DNA from: JANNBN01 sp963763885 | GTDB lineage: Bacteria > Actinomycetota > Acidimicrobiia > Acidimicrobiales > JANYDT01 | DNA length: 64,000 bases | Assembly (NCBI GenBank): GCA_963763885.1 | Contig: CAVXQD010000001.1 | Location: 930,001 to 994,000 of the forward strand | Reading direction: 5' to 3' | Shown: positions 24,299 through 32,382 of the stretch, piece by piece | Position numbering within the stretch: the first letter of the stretch is position 1 | Layout of the letters: each line of letters starts with the position of its first letter | The notes under the pieces: generated by a model | The model's database searches: none | What the model was told of the DNA's origin: nothing | Seen by the model: only the letters and a program-made list of their open reading frames with translations | Program-made: the position numbers and the translations under genes

Positions 24299-26098
24299 AT
24301 GACGAGCTTCCGACCATCGACCAAGCGGCTATCCCTGTCCCGACTCGGCTCCCGAGCCGGGTCCGAAACTGGGTCGAAAGCTAGGTCGAAAGCTGCAGTA
24401 GCCGTCGCCGTCGTCGCAACCCTGTCGCTGCTCGGCCTGGGCGTGAACAGTGTGGGGGCAGTTGGACCCACACTCCCATCAAAGCCCGCAACCACAAAGG
24501 CCGCATCATCGGGCTCCTCTTCCAGCGGGTCGACCAAGACCACAACCAAGAAAGCCACAACCAAATCAACGACAAAGACCACGGTGAAGAAGAGCACGGC
24601 GAAATCCACGCCGGGGTTCTCGCTGGTCTCCAACCCAACCAGGCGTCGGATTGGGCCTGGCGAGGGCACCAAGTTGCAGGTTGACCTTCGCCGCGCAAGC
24701 GGTTTCACCGGGGTTGTGTCCATCAGCGCTTCTGGCATCCCGAAGGGCGTCGAGTTGTCATTCCCAAAGGCGATTCGCCAGTTCGCACCGGTAACCATCA
24801 CGACTGACGCGGATATGAAGCAGGGCACGTATCGCATCACGTTCAGCGGGACAAGCGGCTCGAAGAAGGCAAGCACCGTGTTCACCTTGGTCGTCAACGA
24901 TGCGTACCTCACTCCGGGCACCGACGGAGAAGAAGAGACTCCAGCAAACGAGGAAGACACGCTCCCACCAGTCGGCGGAGCGACAACCATCGCTGGCGCT
25001 GCCACGCCTGACGCCGGCTCTACCACGACGTCGTCCACCTCGACCACAAGCACCACAACTGCTGGTCTGGTGCGGTCGCTCGGTTCCACCACGCTCGCCG
25101 GCCCCGCTTCGGCAACAACCCTTGCTCCAGGCGACTTCACCACGACGTTCGCAACCAGCCGAGTCGTCCTGCCTGTTGGCGGGGCGGCAGCGGTCAACGT
25201 CAACATCGTTAGCACTGGTGGTTTGACCCCAAACCCAGTGGTCGTCGTTTCTGGGCTCCCTGCCGGCGTGACCTCTTCAGTCGGTGCCAACTCCGGCGGA
25301 GCGTTTCGAGTAGGTCTCAACGCAGCAGCCACGCAGTCAGCGGGAAGCTTCACCCTCACGGCAACGGCAACAGAAGGTGGACGGGTCAAAACTGCAACCA
25401 CCGAGGTCGTCATTACCTCTGACATGGGTATCTGGCTGAATCCGAGTTCCCTCAACGCAGTTCCCGGTGGCTCGGCCCAAACCACAATCACCGTGTCCAA
25501 CATCGCGACATTCACCGCTCCTGTTGCCTTGAGCATTGCTGGGCTGCCAGCAGGCGTATCGCCAACGGTTGGCGCGCAAAGCCTCAACAACACAAGCACC
25601 GCACTCACCTTGAGCGTCGCCGCCAACGTGGCACCGGGCACCTATCCATTCACGATTTCTGGAACAGGCGGCGGAGTCTCGAAGGCCGCCAACGGAACAC
25701 TGACGGTTGCTGTTGCGGTGGCGCCCACAACCACCGTGGCGCCATCGGTCGGAGTCGCCACCACCGTTCTCGGCGCAACCACCGTTGTGGCTGGCAACAA
25801 CGCCGAACTCACGTTGACTGTGGTGCCGCAGAGCGCTTCGATTCCAGCCAACGGCGGTGTGATGCGTTACACCATCACCGTCACCGGCACGCTTCTGGCG
25901 ACAACACCCGCAACCATCACGGTGGGAGGCTTGCCGGCCAACACCACGTCGTCAATCACCCCGAATCCAACAACCAGTACCGCTTCGCTCACCATCACTT
26001 CGGCGCTGCCTGCCACGTTCGGGGCTTTCCCCATCACCATTTCGGCTACAACGGGAACCCAGACACGCACACAGAGCGTTTCGCTCACGCTGACCTGA
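24299..26098 (+). CDS. Exported surface protein with Ig-like repeats and Lys/Thr/Ser-rich stalk
   Basis: A 599-residue protein. Residues 1-65 hold a long basic region and one hydrophobic segment (AAVAVAVVATLSLLGLGV), giving a signal peptide or N-terminal anchor. A low-complexity stalk of Lys, Thr and Ser (TKTTTKKATTKSTTKTTVKK and similar) follows. The rest consists of about four beta-sandwich modules, each with a phrase like VSGLPAGV or IAGLPAGV and a Thr/Ser-rich strand pattern, separated by Thr-rich linkers. There is no LPxTG or C-terminal anchor. A good ribosome-binding site (AGGAAAGGA) precedes the ATG. Probably cell-envelope attached; function unknown. Confidence 0.75.
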   Translation: MTSFRPSTKRLSLSRLGSRAGSETGSKARSKAAVAVAVVATLSLLGLGVNSVGAVGPTLPSKPATTKAASSGSSSSGSTKTTTKKATTKSTTKTTVKKSTAKSTPGFSLVSNPTRRRIGPGEGTKLQVDLRRASGFTGVVSISASGIPKGVELSFPKAIRQFAPVTITTDADMKQGTYRITFSGTSGSKKASTVFTLVVNDAYLTPGTDGEEETPANEEDTLPPVGGATTIAGAATPDAGSTTTSSTSTTSTTTAGLVRSLGSTTLAGPASATTLAPGDFTTTFATSRVVLPVGGAAAVNVNIVSTGGLTPNPVVVVSGLPAGVTSSVGANSGGAFRVGLNAAATQSAGSFTLTATATEGGRVKTATTEVVITSDMGIWLNPSSLNAVPGGSAQTTITVSNIATFTAPVALSIAGLPAGVSPTVGAQSLNNTSTALTLSVAANVAPGTYPFTISGTGGGVSKAANGTLTVAVAVAPTTTVAPSVGVATTVLGATTVVAGNNAELTLTVVPQSASIPANGGVMRYTITVTGTLLATTPATITVGGLPANTTSSITPNPTTSTASLTITSALPATFGAFPITISATTGTQTRTQSVSLTLT

Positions 26099-26106
26099 AT
26101 AGCGGC

Positions 26107-27027
26107 TCAGGCGACGAGAAGTGCCACAGTTAGCGCCACGCCAAACAGCAGTTGCAGGCGGCCGGTGTCGCCCAGCACGGCGATGAGATCTCGTCCCTTG
26201 GCGCGGATCTGTAGCACTCGCTGAAGCGGCGCGAACGCAGCTGGGACCGCCACAAGCGTTCCCAGCAACGGCCACAAACGCCAGGACACTCCGGCAACCA
26301 CAACTGCAACGAACGCCCCCAACACGCACGCGCCGTACAGCCAACGCGTTGCCCCGTCACCAATTCGGACCGCCAGCGTGTTCTTTCCTGCGGCGGTGTC
26401 CCCTGGAATGTCGCGCAGGTTGTTGACCACCAAGAGCGCCATGGCCAACAGTCCAACGCCAACGGATAACACGAAGGTCATCCAACGGAGATGCTCGTTG
26501 TGGACGAACTCGCTCCCGATGGTTGCGACAACGCCAAAGAAGACGAACACGAATAGTTCGCCAAACCCGGCGTAACCATACGGACGAGGTCCTCCCGTAT
26601 ACGTCCACGCCGCAAGGATCGCTGCGAGGCCGACGAGAATCAGCCACCATGAGGTGACCGCAGCCAAACCGAGCCCGGCCGCAGCAGCGACGCCGAAACT
26701 GGCGTACGCAGCACGCTTCACCGATGCAGCGGGTACAGCACCGGACCCAACCAACCGAAGCGGCCCGACCCGTACGGTGTCGGTCCCGCGCACTCCGTCG
26801 GAGTAGTCGTTCGCAAAGTTGACGCCGACCTGGAGAGCCAGAGAGACGATAAGCGCGCATGCTGCCCGCCACCAGACCACAGAACCATCTTGAAAAGCTG
26901 CCGCCGTTCCGACAGCCACCGGAACCACCGCAGCCGGCAGCGTGCGGGGTCGAGCCCCGGCGAACCACAACGAGAGCCCCGTGGGAAGCGGCTGCGGGGC
27001 TGGCGGACTGGAGGTTGGCGCTGACAC
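26107..27027 (-). CDS. menA: 1,4-dihydroxy-2-naphthoate polyprenyltransferase
   Basis: Attaches the polyprenyl tail in menaquinone synthesis. An integral membrane UbiA-family protein of 306 residues with about eight or nine hydrophobic segments. The first Asp-rich motif is NFANDYSDGVRGTD and the second is NNLRDIPGDTAAGKNT, both as in MenA. It converges on the surface-protein gene with 8 bp between stops. The GTG start is preceded by TACGCT ending 6 nt upstream. Confidence 0.92.
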   Translation of the reverse strand: MSAPTSSPPAPQPLPTGLSLWFAGARPRTLPAAVVPVAVGTAAAFQDGSVVWWRAACALIVSLALQVGVNFANDYSDGVRGTDTVRVGPLRLVGSGAVPAASVKRAAYASFGVAAAAGLGLAAVTSWWLILVGLAAILAAWTYTGGPRPYGYAGFGELFVFVFFGVVATIGSEFVHNEHLRWMTFVLSVGVGLLAMALLVVNNLRDIPGDTAAGKNTLAVRIGDGATRWLYGACVLGAFVAVVVAGVSWRLWPLLGTLVAVPAAFAPLQRVLQIRAKGRDLIAVLGDTGRLQLLFGVALTVALLVA

Positions 27028-27103
27028 ACGCGCAGCGTAGCCCTGCCATCACGAGAGCACGGAGTGCACCAAGCAGGCAACGGCTGCGCACTACCGTCGA
27101 ACA

Positions 27104-27490
27104 ATGTCCGTCGGCCTGATTGCGGGGTATTGCCTCGCCATCGTTTTTGCCCTGGCCGCCTACACAAAAAGCCGGACTCTCGAAGCCACCGTGGACGCAG
27201 CATCGGTCATGCTGGGACGTCGGCTTCCACGGGGGGTAGGAATCGTCATCGTCTGCGCCGAGGGAGCTGCCGCTCTCTTGTTAAGCGTTCCCGCTCTTCA
27301 CCGAGCCGGTGGAACAGTTGCATTGATTCTCCTGTTGATCTTTAGCTTTGGGATCTTCCGTTCGCTCCGAGCTGGCCGGACGCCAGCGTGTTCCTGCTTC
27401 GGCGCAACCCGAGCGAAACCAATCAGCTCGGCGGATCTCCTCCGCAACGGTGCGCTCGGCGTTCTCGCCGTTCTCGCGATTGCGACGTGA
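27104..27490 (+). CDS. MauE/DoxX-like membrane protein
   Basis: A 128-residue membrane protein with four predicted hydrophobic segments and the motif ACSCFGA between the third and fourth, as in MauE-type proteins thought to move reducing equivalents for disulfide formation. The ATG at 27104 follows TACCGT by 6 nt. There are no methylamine dehydrogenase genes nearby, so a general redox or thiol role is more likely than methylamine use. The alkyltransferase-like gene follows after 7 bp, probably in the same transcript. Confidence 0.75.
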   Translation: MSVGLIAGYCLAIVFALAAYTKSRTLEATVDAASVMLGRRLPRGVGIVIVCAEGAAALLLSVPALHRAGGTVALILLLIFSFGIFRSLRAGRTPACSCFGATRAKPISSADLLRNGALGVLAVLAIAT

Positions 27491-27497
27491 TCCGCTG

Positions 27498-27875
27498 ATG
27501 GCCCAAAAGACCACCGCTTCGCGCTTCTTGAAGCCAGCACAAAGCACCCGCCAGGGACTTTCCGCGTACGATCGACTCGTTCTCGACCTGGTTGACCGAA
27601 TTCCTGAAGGCCGGGTGATGACGTACGGCTCGATTGCGGAATGGTTAGGCCAAGGTTCCCCGCGTTTGGTTGCCAGGGTGATGAGCACCAAGTCCGACCC
27701 AGACACACCCTGGCAACGTGTGCTGCGGTCCGACGGCTCGTGCGCAGACCAAGTGGCGCTCCGACAGTTGGCCCTCCTACGCGCGGAACAAGTTCCGTTC
27801 AGGCCAGTGGCCGGGCGACCCGGAGAGCAGTCGGACCGCGTGGATCTTACGACAGCCCACTGGACCCCCGACTAA
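27498..27875 (+). CDS. Alkyltransferase-like protein (MGMT family without active-site Cys)
   Basis: Related to the DNA-binding domain of O6-alkylguanine-DNA alkyltransferase: LVDRIPEGRVMTYGSIAEWLG is the helix-turn-helix region, and PWQRVLRSDGS replaces the catalytic PCHRV, so the cysteine is a tryptophan. Such ATL proteins bind alkylated guanines and hand them to nucleotide-excision repair rather than repairing them directly. It has 125 residues. An unusual basic N-terminal stretch of about 20 residues precedes the domain. It is 7 bp downstream of the MauE-like gene. Confidence 0.85.
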   Translation: MAQKTTASRFLKPAQSTRQGLSAYDRLVLDLVDRIPEGRVMTYGSIAEWLGQGSPRLVARVMSTKSDPDTPWQRVLRSDGSCADQVALRQLALLRAEQVPFRPVAGRPGEQSDRVDLTTAHWTPD

Positions 27876-27908
27876 CTACTTGCGGCCCCAAGCGTCCTCA
27901 GCGAAGCG

Positions 27909-28859
27909 TCAAACGGACTCTGGTTCAGGTTCGGTCGGACGCACGGGCTGGCGCAGCAACCGGACACCGGCCTGCGCTTCAACCTGCTCATCCACAACCT
28001 TCAGCAGTACAGCGAGCAACGCTCGTGCTGGCGCTGACAACATTCCGCGTCGGCGTTGGACGATGCCGACCTGCCGGGGTTCGATGCCTTCCAGCGGAAG
28101 GGCACGCCACGGCCCCGAAAGGTGCCCTGGAACGGCCGTAGCGGGAACAACTGCTACGCCAACCCCGTCGAACGCCATCGACGTGATGAGACGGACTCCG
28201 TCGATTTCGGCCTGCGCCACCAAGGAAACGTCTGCGATGTCGGCAGCCTCGTCCAACTCGTGGCGATACGAGGTGCCAGTGGGCGGAAGCAACAACGGAA
28301 CATTGTGCAGATGCGTCATGTTCAACCGATCGCGGAAGAACAACTTGTGGCCCTCGGGGATTACCGCGACCATTTCTTCTTCGAAAAGTGGGGTGACCGT
28401 AGTGTCCGGATCATCCAGGGGCAGGTTCACCACCGCAAGGGCGAGCGATCCACCGACCAGCTGTGGCGCAAGCGAGGTTGTGGACGCATCGACGACCACC
28501 ATCCGCACATGTGGGTGCGCTACCGACATCGCCGCATGGAGCGGCGGCACCAGCCAACGAGCGACGGTACCGATGACACCGACCTTCACATCGCCCACCA
28601 CGTCGTGGCGCAACGCAGTCACGTCGGCGACCAACCCGTCGAGCTCGGTTTGAATACGCCTGGCCCGAGCCACAACGATTTCGCCCTCTTCGGTCAGCCG
28701 ACCAGCGGTGCGATCCACCAAGGTTGCCCCAAGGATCTTCTCCAAGCGCGCAATGTGCGCGGACACATTGGACTGGACGGTGTTGAGGCGATCCGCTGCA
28801 GCGGAGAAAGTTCCGCACTCGGCGACGGCGGTGAGTGCAGCAAGCTGGCGAAGATCCAT
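27909..28859 (-). CDS. LysR-family transcriptional regulator
   Basis: An N-terminal winged helix (MDLRQLAALTAVAECGTFSA and on, through NTVQSNVSAHIARLE) is followed by a two-lobed LysR effector domain of about 230 residues. The 316-residue length fits when starting at ATG 28859. LysR proteins often control a divergent neighbour, but here the next gene upstream points the same way, so the target is not evident. The C-terminal 25 residues are Pro/Arg/Glu-rich and outside the fold. The effector is unknown. Confidence 0.88.
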   Translation of the reverse strand: MDLRQLAALTAVAECGTFSAAADRLNTVQSNVSAHIARLEKILGATLVDRTAGRLTEEGEIVVARARRIQTELDGLVADVTALRHDVVGDVKVGVIGTVARWLVPPLHAAMSVAHPHVRMVVVDASTTSLAPQLVGGSLALAVVNLPLDDPDTTVTPLFEEEMVAVIPEGHKLFFRDRLNMTHLHNVPLLLPPTGTSYRHELDEAADIADVSLVAQAEIDGVRLITSMAFDGVGVAVVPATAVPGHLSGPWRALPLEGIEPRQVGIVQRRRGMLSAPARALLAVLLKVVDEQVEAQAGVRLLRQPVRPTEPEPESV

Positions 28860-28927
28860 CGCTGAACATGATGACAGTACACAGTCACCGATAAGCATTC
28901 CTCGGCCTGTGATACCTGACACAAGGG

Positions 28928-30145
28928 TCAGGGACGCACTCTCCCGCGCACCTTGTCATACCGGTGCCGGACCCGCTTCTCGACAGTTCGGGCGCCAGAC
29001 GGGTCACCGTTTGGATGGGCGTCACGCAGAACCCCATCGACGACAGCCATGCGCCGGTCTGCGAGTGCCAGCAATGGTTCGTCGTCCGTTAGGACAACCA
29101 CGGTTGCTCCTGCCGCCACGCGTTCGGCAACGAAGGAACGGACCACGACCTGCACATCCTCGGCGAGCGACCGCATTGGATCGAAGAGCACCACCAGTTC
29201 CCACTCCCCGGCCAATGCTCGGGCCAACATGGCCACCTGACGCTCCTGTGTTGTCATGGTGGCGATGGGTTGACCTTCGGCGGAAGACCCCAGCAACCGG
29301 GCCAACGTCACAGCAGCGTCGGCCCGAGCGACTGCAGCATCGGTTCCATAGAACAAGCTCGGATATGCGACGTACTCAAGGCCCGAGACCTCGTTTGCAT
29401 GCGCAATCCTTCCGGAGTAGATCCCCGGTTGAACCGTCATGAACCGCTGGTGTTGGGGGTCGGCGCTGTTGCACGGAATGCCACGGTGCAAGACGGTGCC
29501 CGAGTCCGGCAACTCCAAACCGGCCAACACGTTCACCGCTGTTCGAGCTTCGCCGGATTGGGCGTTGCAAACAACAACAAGTTGGCCGGTTCTGATTTGA
29601 ACATCGACCTGCAGCACCCCTCGCCCCGACGGAGCGGCTCCGCCCGTATTGGGTCGATGCCGCACCGAGACCGCTTCGATGGCATACGGCGATGAGGTCT
29701 GTTCACTTCGAATTGACCTGGCGACTGGCATCGCTTGCTCGTTTAATGAGGGGCTATTGCGCCCTACACCGGAATCCGAGCCATCCCGCGACTCCAAGTC
29801 GGTTCCCGAATTCGAAATGACAGCTGGGAGATCGACAAGCCCCTCGGAGGGTTCGACCGCCACCGAGCAACCGCGGCGTGACAAGGCGTCCCACACCGTC
29901 TGGTGAGGTTCCAGTCGGACGGTTTGGTCTCCCAGCAACTGTTGAGGGACCGGGAGTATGAGCATCCGATTTCCGACCACAACCGCACTCACGGCTGCGC
30001 GCCCCACTCCAACAATTGCTTGGTCACAGACCAGTTCGTCAACTCCGTCAGGGAGGACGAGGTCCTGGTCAATTTCAGTAACGACGAACGCACGTGCCAA
30101 GACACGGGGTGCCCGTCGAGAGCGCACTGAAAATCCATTCACCAC
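28928..30145 (-). CDS. ABC ATPase-like protein with lost catalytic motifs
   Basis: The C-terminal 230 residues align by eye with an ABC nucleotide-binding domain, but key motifs are gone: the P-loop is CNAQSGEARTAV (no GxGKS/T), the signature is MTTQERQVAMLARAL in place of LSGGQ, Walker B is LVVLFDPM with no glutamate, and the switch is VVVLTDDE without histidine. The first about 150 residues form an unrecognised domain followed by a Ser-rich linker. There are no membrane segments. It ends the polysaccharide operon after the GT39-like gene. It probably cannot hydrolyse ATP and may be a structural or regulatory relic. The start is GTG. Confidence 0.65.
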   Translation of the reverse strand: MVNGFSVRSRRAPRVLARAFVVTEIDQDLVLPDGVDELVCDQAIVGVGRAAVSAVVVGNRMLILPVPQQLLGDQTVRLEPHQTVWDALSRRGCSVAVEPSEGLVDLPAVISNSGTDLESRDGSDSGVGRNSPSLNEQAMPVARSIRSEQTSSPYAIEAVSVRHRPNTGGAAPSGRGVLQVDVQIRTGQLVVVCNAQSGEARTAVNVLAGLELPDSGTVLHRGIPCNSADPQHQRFMTVQPGIYSGRIAHANEVSGLEYVAYPSLFYGTDAAVARADAAVTLARLLGSSAEGQPIATMTTQERQVAMLARALAGEWELVVLFDPMRSLAEDVQVVVRSFVAERVAAGATVVVLTDDEPLLALADRRMAVVDGVLRDAHPNGDPSGARTVEKRVRHRYDKVRGRVRP

Positions 30146-30175
30146 TTAGAGAGACAGTAGCAACACGCTGAGCGC

Positions 30176-31813
30176 TTATTTACTGCTGTTCGGGTCGATG
30201 CGGTCGGACTGCAGCAGATACAAGATCCCGGTCCTGCCGAACATCCGGGTATCGATTGGCCGACGCGCCGACAAGATCGCCGGCAAATCGGTGAACGGTT
30301 CTTCGACCAACGGTCCCTCGACGACCAACCACACCCGACGATGCGCCGCCAGGGCAGCCTGGACCTGCGCAGCGCTGAACGCCTCGTAGCGCTGATCGCC
30401 AGTTCGGAATGTTCCCCACGGCTGAGATGGAAAAACTGGCGAAGCTGCAGTCGCTCTGAACCGTGGGTTGCGCCTGAGCTGGTACTCCACGTACAAGCGG
30501 GTCGAATCGTTGGCAAACAGCACACCATCGTCTGGTCGGGCTCGTTCGAGAAGGGACTTGCCGAGCGGGCGCCAGTCGTCGCGTTGAGGGTCGACGATCC
30601 ATTGCACCGCACCGTTTGCCGCGCCGGCGCCGCCAACCAGGACGGTCAGACAAAGCACCCCGACGGTCACCAGGCGCTGTGCACCCCAAGGCTGTGGGCT
30701 GGCTGCAGGAAGTGTCATTCCGCCCAATCGCCGACTGGCATGGTCTGCTGATGTGTCAACGGCCCGCGTGACCGACACGATTCCGATCGCCGCAGACATC
30801 GCAACGAACGGAGCCAAAAAGAGCACGTACCGTCCGGCCATTACCGGAGTCACCAATGACCCCAGCACAACGCAAATGCCTGTGATCGCCATGACGATCC
30901 AGGGAACAAGAACGTCAATGGTGCGACCACCCTGCTGAGTGCGGTGGCGCACCGAAGATCTCAGCATCGCTAACCCAGCGACCAGCAGCAACACGTATCC
31001 CACGACTCCGAACCGGCCTCCTGAACCACTCAGTACGATTACGACTTCAGCCAGCGAGTCGCGACCAAGCGGCAAGTTGATGGATTGCCCCTCGTCGTGA
31101 GAAGCGACAAGCAATCCAACAGCAGAAGCGACGAACAGGCCGGGCAGCAACACGCACAGACGACGCAAGGCTGAGATCGGAACCGGATGCGGCCGCGTTA
31201 ATCCTTCGTCAACGAGAAACACCACAGCAGCCGCGACAATGAGCGTTGCTGCGACGAGATGCATCAATGGCAAAGCAATTGCCACCACGCAAACACAAAA
31301 CAGCCTGCGAGGCGAAGGCATCTCAATCGAGCGGTGCACGAGGATGATGAAACCAAGGCCAAGCGCAACCACGGGTGAATAGAACCGGATGGTCTGCCCA
31401 AACTGCAACACGCTGCCATGTAAGGCTACAAGCGTGGCGCTGATGGCACCGGTGGCCTGCCCGTGTAACCGCCTCCCGAGGGCCCAGGTAAATGCCACTG
31501 TTGCGACAAACGCCGCAGCCGATGGGATACGCAACCACACTTCAGATGTCCCAAAGGTGGACCACCCTTTGAGAAACCACGCGTACAACGCTCCGTTGGT
31601 TTCCGCCTCGTAAGTCAGTTTCAACAAGTCGGGCCACGATCGAAGCGAAGTCGAAATGCTGAATGCCTCGTCTCCGCGGAGCCCATTTGTTCCTAAGCGG
31701 AAAAGAACCAGGACCGAAGCAAGCACTCCGAGCAGAGTCGGCTGTACCCACGTATCTCGCATCTCTCGCGTACTCTGCGTTTCGCGTTTCGCGTCAAGTA
31801 CCGCGTCCATCAA
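30176..31813 (-). CDS. GT39-like polytopic membrane glycosyltransferase
   Basis: A 545-residue protein with roughly 11-12 hydrophobic segments. The first loop carries LRGDEAFS, the Asp/Glu motif typical of lipid-phosphate-sugar-dependent transferases (GT-C fold, ArnT/PMT relatives), and a C-terminal soluble region of about 120 residues follows. It would use a polyprenyl-phosphate sugar to glycosylate a lipid or protein outside the membrane. It starts 5 bp after the acetyltransferase stop, in the same operon. The sugar and acceptor are unknown. Confidence 0.8.
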   Translation of the reverse strand: MMDAVLDAKRETQSTREMRDTWVQPTLLGVLASVLVLFRLGTNGLRGDEAFSISTSLRSWPDLLKLTYEAETNGALYAWFLKGWSTFGTSEVWLRIPSAAAFVATVAFTWALGRRLHGQATGAISATLVALHGSVLQFGQTIRFYSPVVALGLGFIILVHRSIEMPSPRRLFCVCVVAIALPLMHLVAATLIVAAAVVFLVDEGLTRPHPVPISALRRLCVLLPGLFVASAVGLLVASHDEGQSINLPLGRDSLAEVVIVLSGSGGRFGVVGYVLLLVAGLAMLRSSVRHRTQQGGRTIDVLVPWIVMAITGICVVLGSLVTPVMAGRYVLFLAPFVAMSAAIGIVSVTRAVDTSADHASRRLGGMTLPAASPQPWGAQRLVTVGVLCLTVLVGGAGAANGAVQWIVDPQRDDWRPLGKSLLERARPDDGVLFANDSTRLYVEYQLRRNPRFRATAASPVFPSQPWGTFRTGDQRYEAFSAAQVQAALAAHRRVWLVVEGPLVEEPFTDLPAILSARRPIDTRMFGRTGILYLLQSDRIDPNSSK

Positions 31814-31818
31814 CGCAG

Positions 31819-32382
31819 TCAGCGGTTTCCGAGGGGAAGTTTGCGCACGACGACGGCCGGGACACCTTGCACGAGACTGTCGGGCGGGACGTCCTTTTCA
31901 ACCACAGCACCGGCGGACACCACAGACCCGTGACCGATGGTGACTCCCGGAAGGACTGTCACCCCGACGGCCAGCCAACAACCCTTTTCGATGACGATGG
32001 GTCGTGCGACTACGGGGACGTTGCAGCGACGAGAACCTGGACCAAGGTCATGAGAACTTGTGTACAGCTTGACGTACGGGCCGATGGTCACGTTGTCGCC
32101 GATGGACACCTCTGCGTCGGAGTTGATGGTGACGTTGGTGCTGATGATTGTGTCCGCGCCCAAGTGGACATTGCGGTGATGATGGCGCGTCCCGCCAATC
32201 AGCGTGACGTTGCCCATGATGAACGCCGTTCGACTGATGTCAAGACCCGCGGCCCGGTACAGCTTGCCGCGGACGAACCCGCTGACAAACGGTGGAGACA
32301 ACGCGAGCGCAAGGTTGACGAGACTAAACCGCACGTGAATCGAGTCACGCCATTGCCCCAAAACACCTTTTGCTTCAATCAT
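31819..32382 (-). CDS. Hexapeptide-repeat acyltransferase (WcaF/NodL type)
   Basis: A 187-residue left-handed beta-helix enzyme. The hexapeptide pattern is clear in ADTIISTNVTINSDAEVSIG and in VTVLPGVTIGHGSVVSAGAVV; the motif SSHDLG supplies a likely catalytic histidine. Such proteins transfer acetyl or other acyl groups to sugars. It overlaps the FkbH-like gene by 8 bp, and with the ACP gene upstream suggests that the acyl donor may be an acyl-ACP rather than acetyl-CoA; that is inference. Confidence 0.85.
   Translation of the reverse strand: MIEAKGVLGQWRDSIHVRFSLVNLALALSPPFVSGFVRGKLYRAAGLDISRTAFIMGNVTLIGGTRHHHRNVHLGADTIISTNVTINSDAEVSIGDNVTIGPYVKLYTSSHDLGPGSRRCNVPVVARPIVIEKGCWLAVGVTVLPGVTIGHGSVVSAGAVVEKDVPPDSLVQGVPAVVVRKLPLGNR

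Noticed and set aside
27104..27490. Methylamine utilisation cluster because of the MauE-like protein
   Set aside because: No methylamine dehydrogenase subunits or maturation genes are in the window. MauE-like proteins are widespread without them.
28056..28865. 269-residue plus-strand frame
   Set aside because: Antisense to the LysR regulator, which has complete domains.
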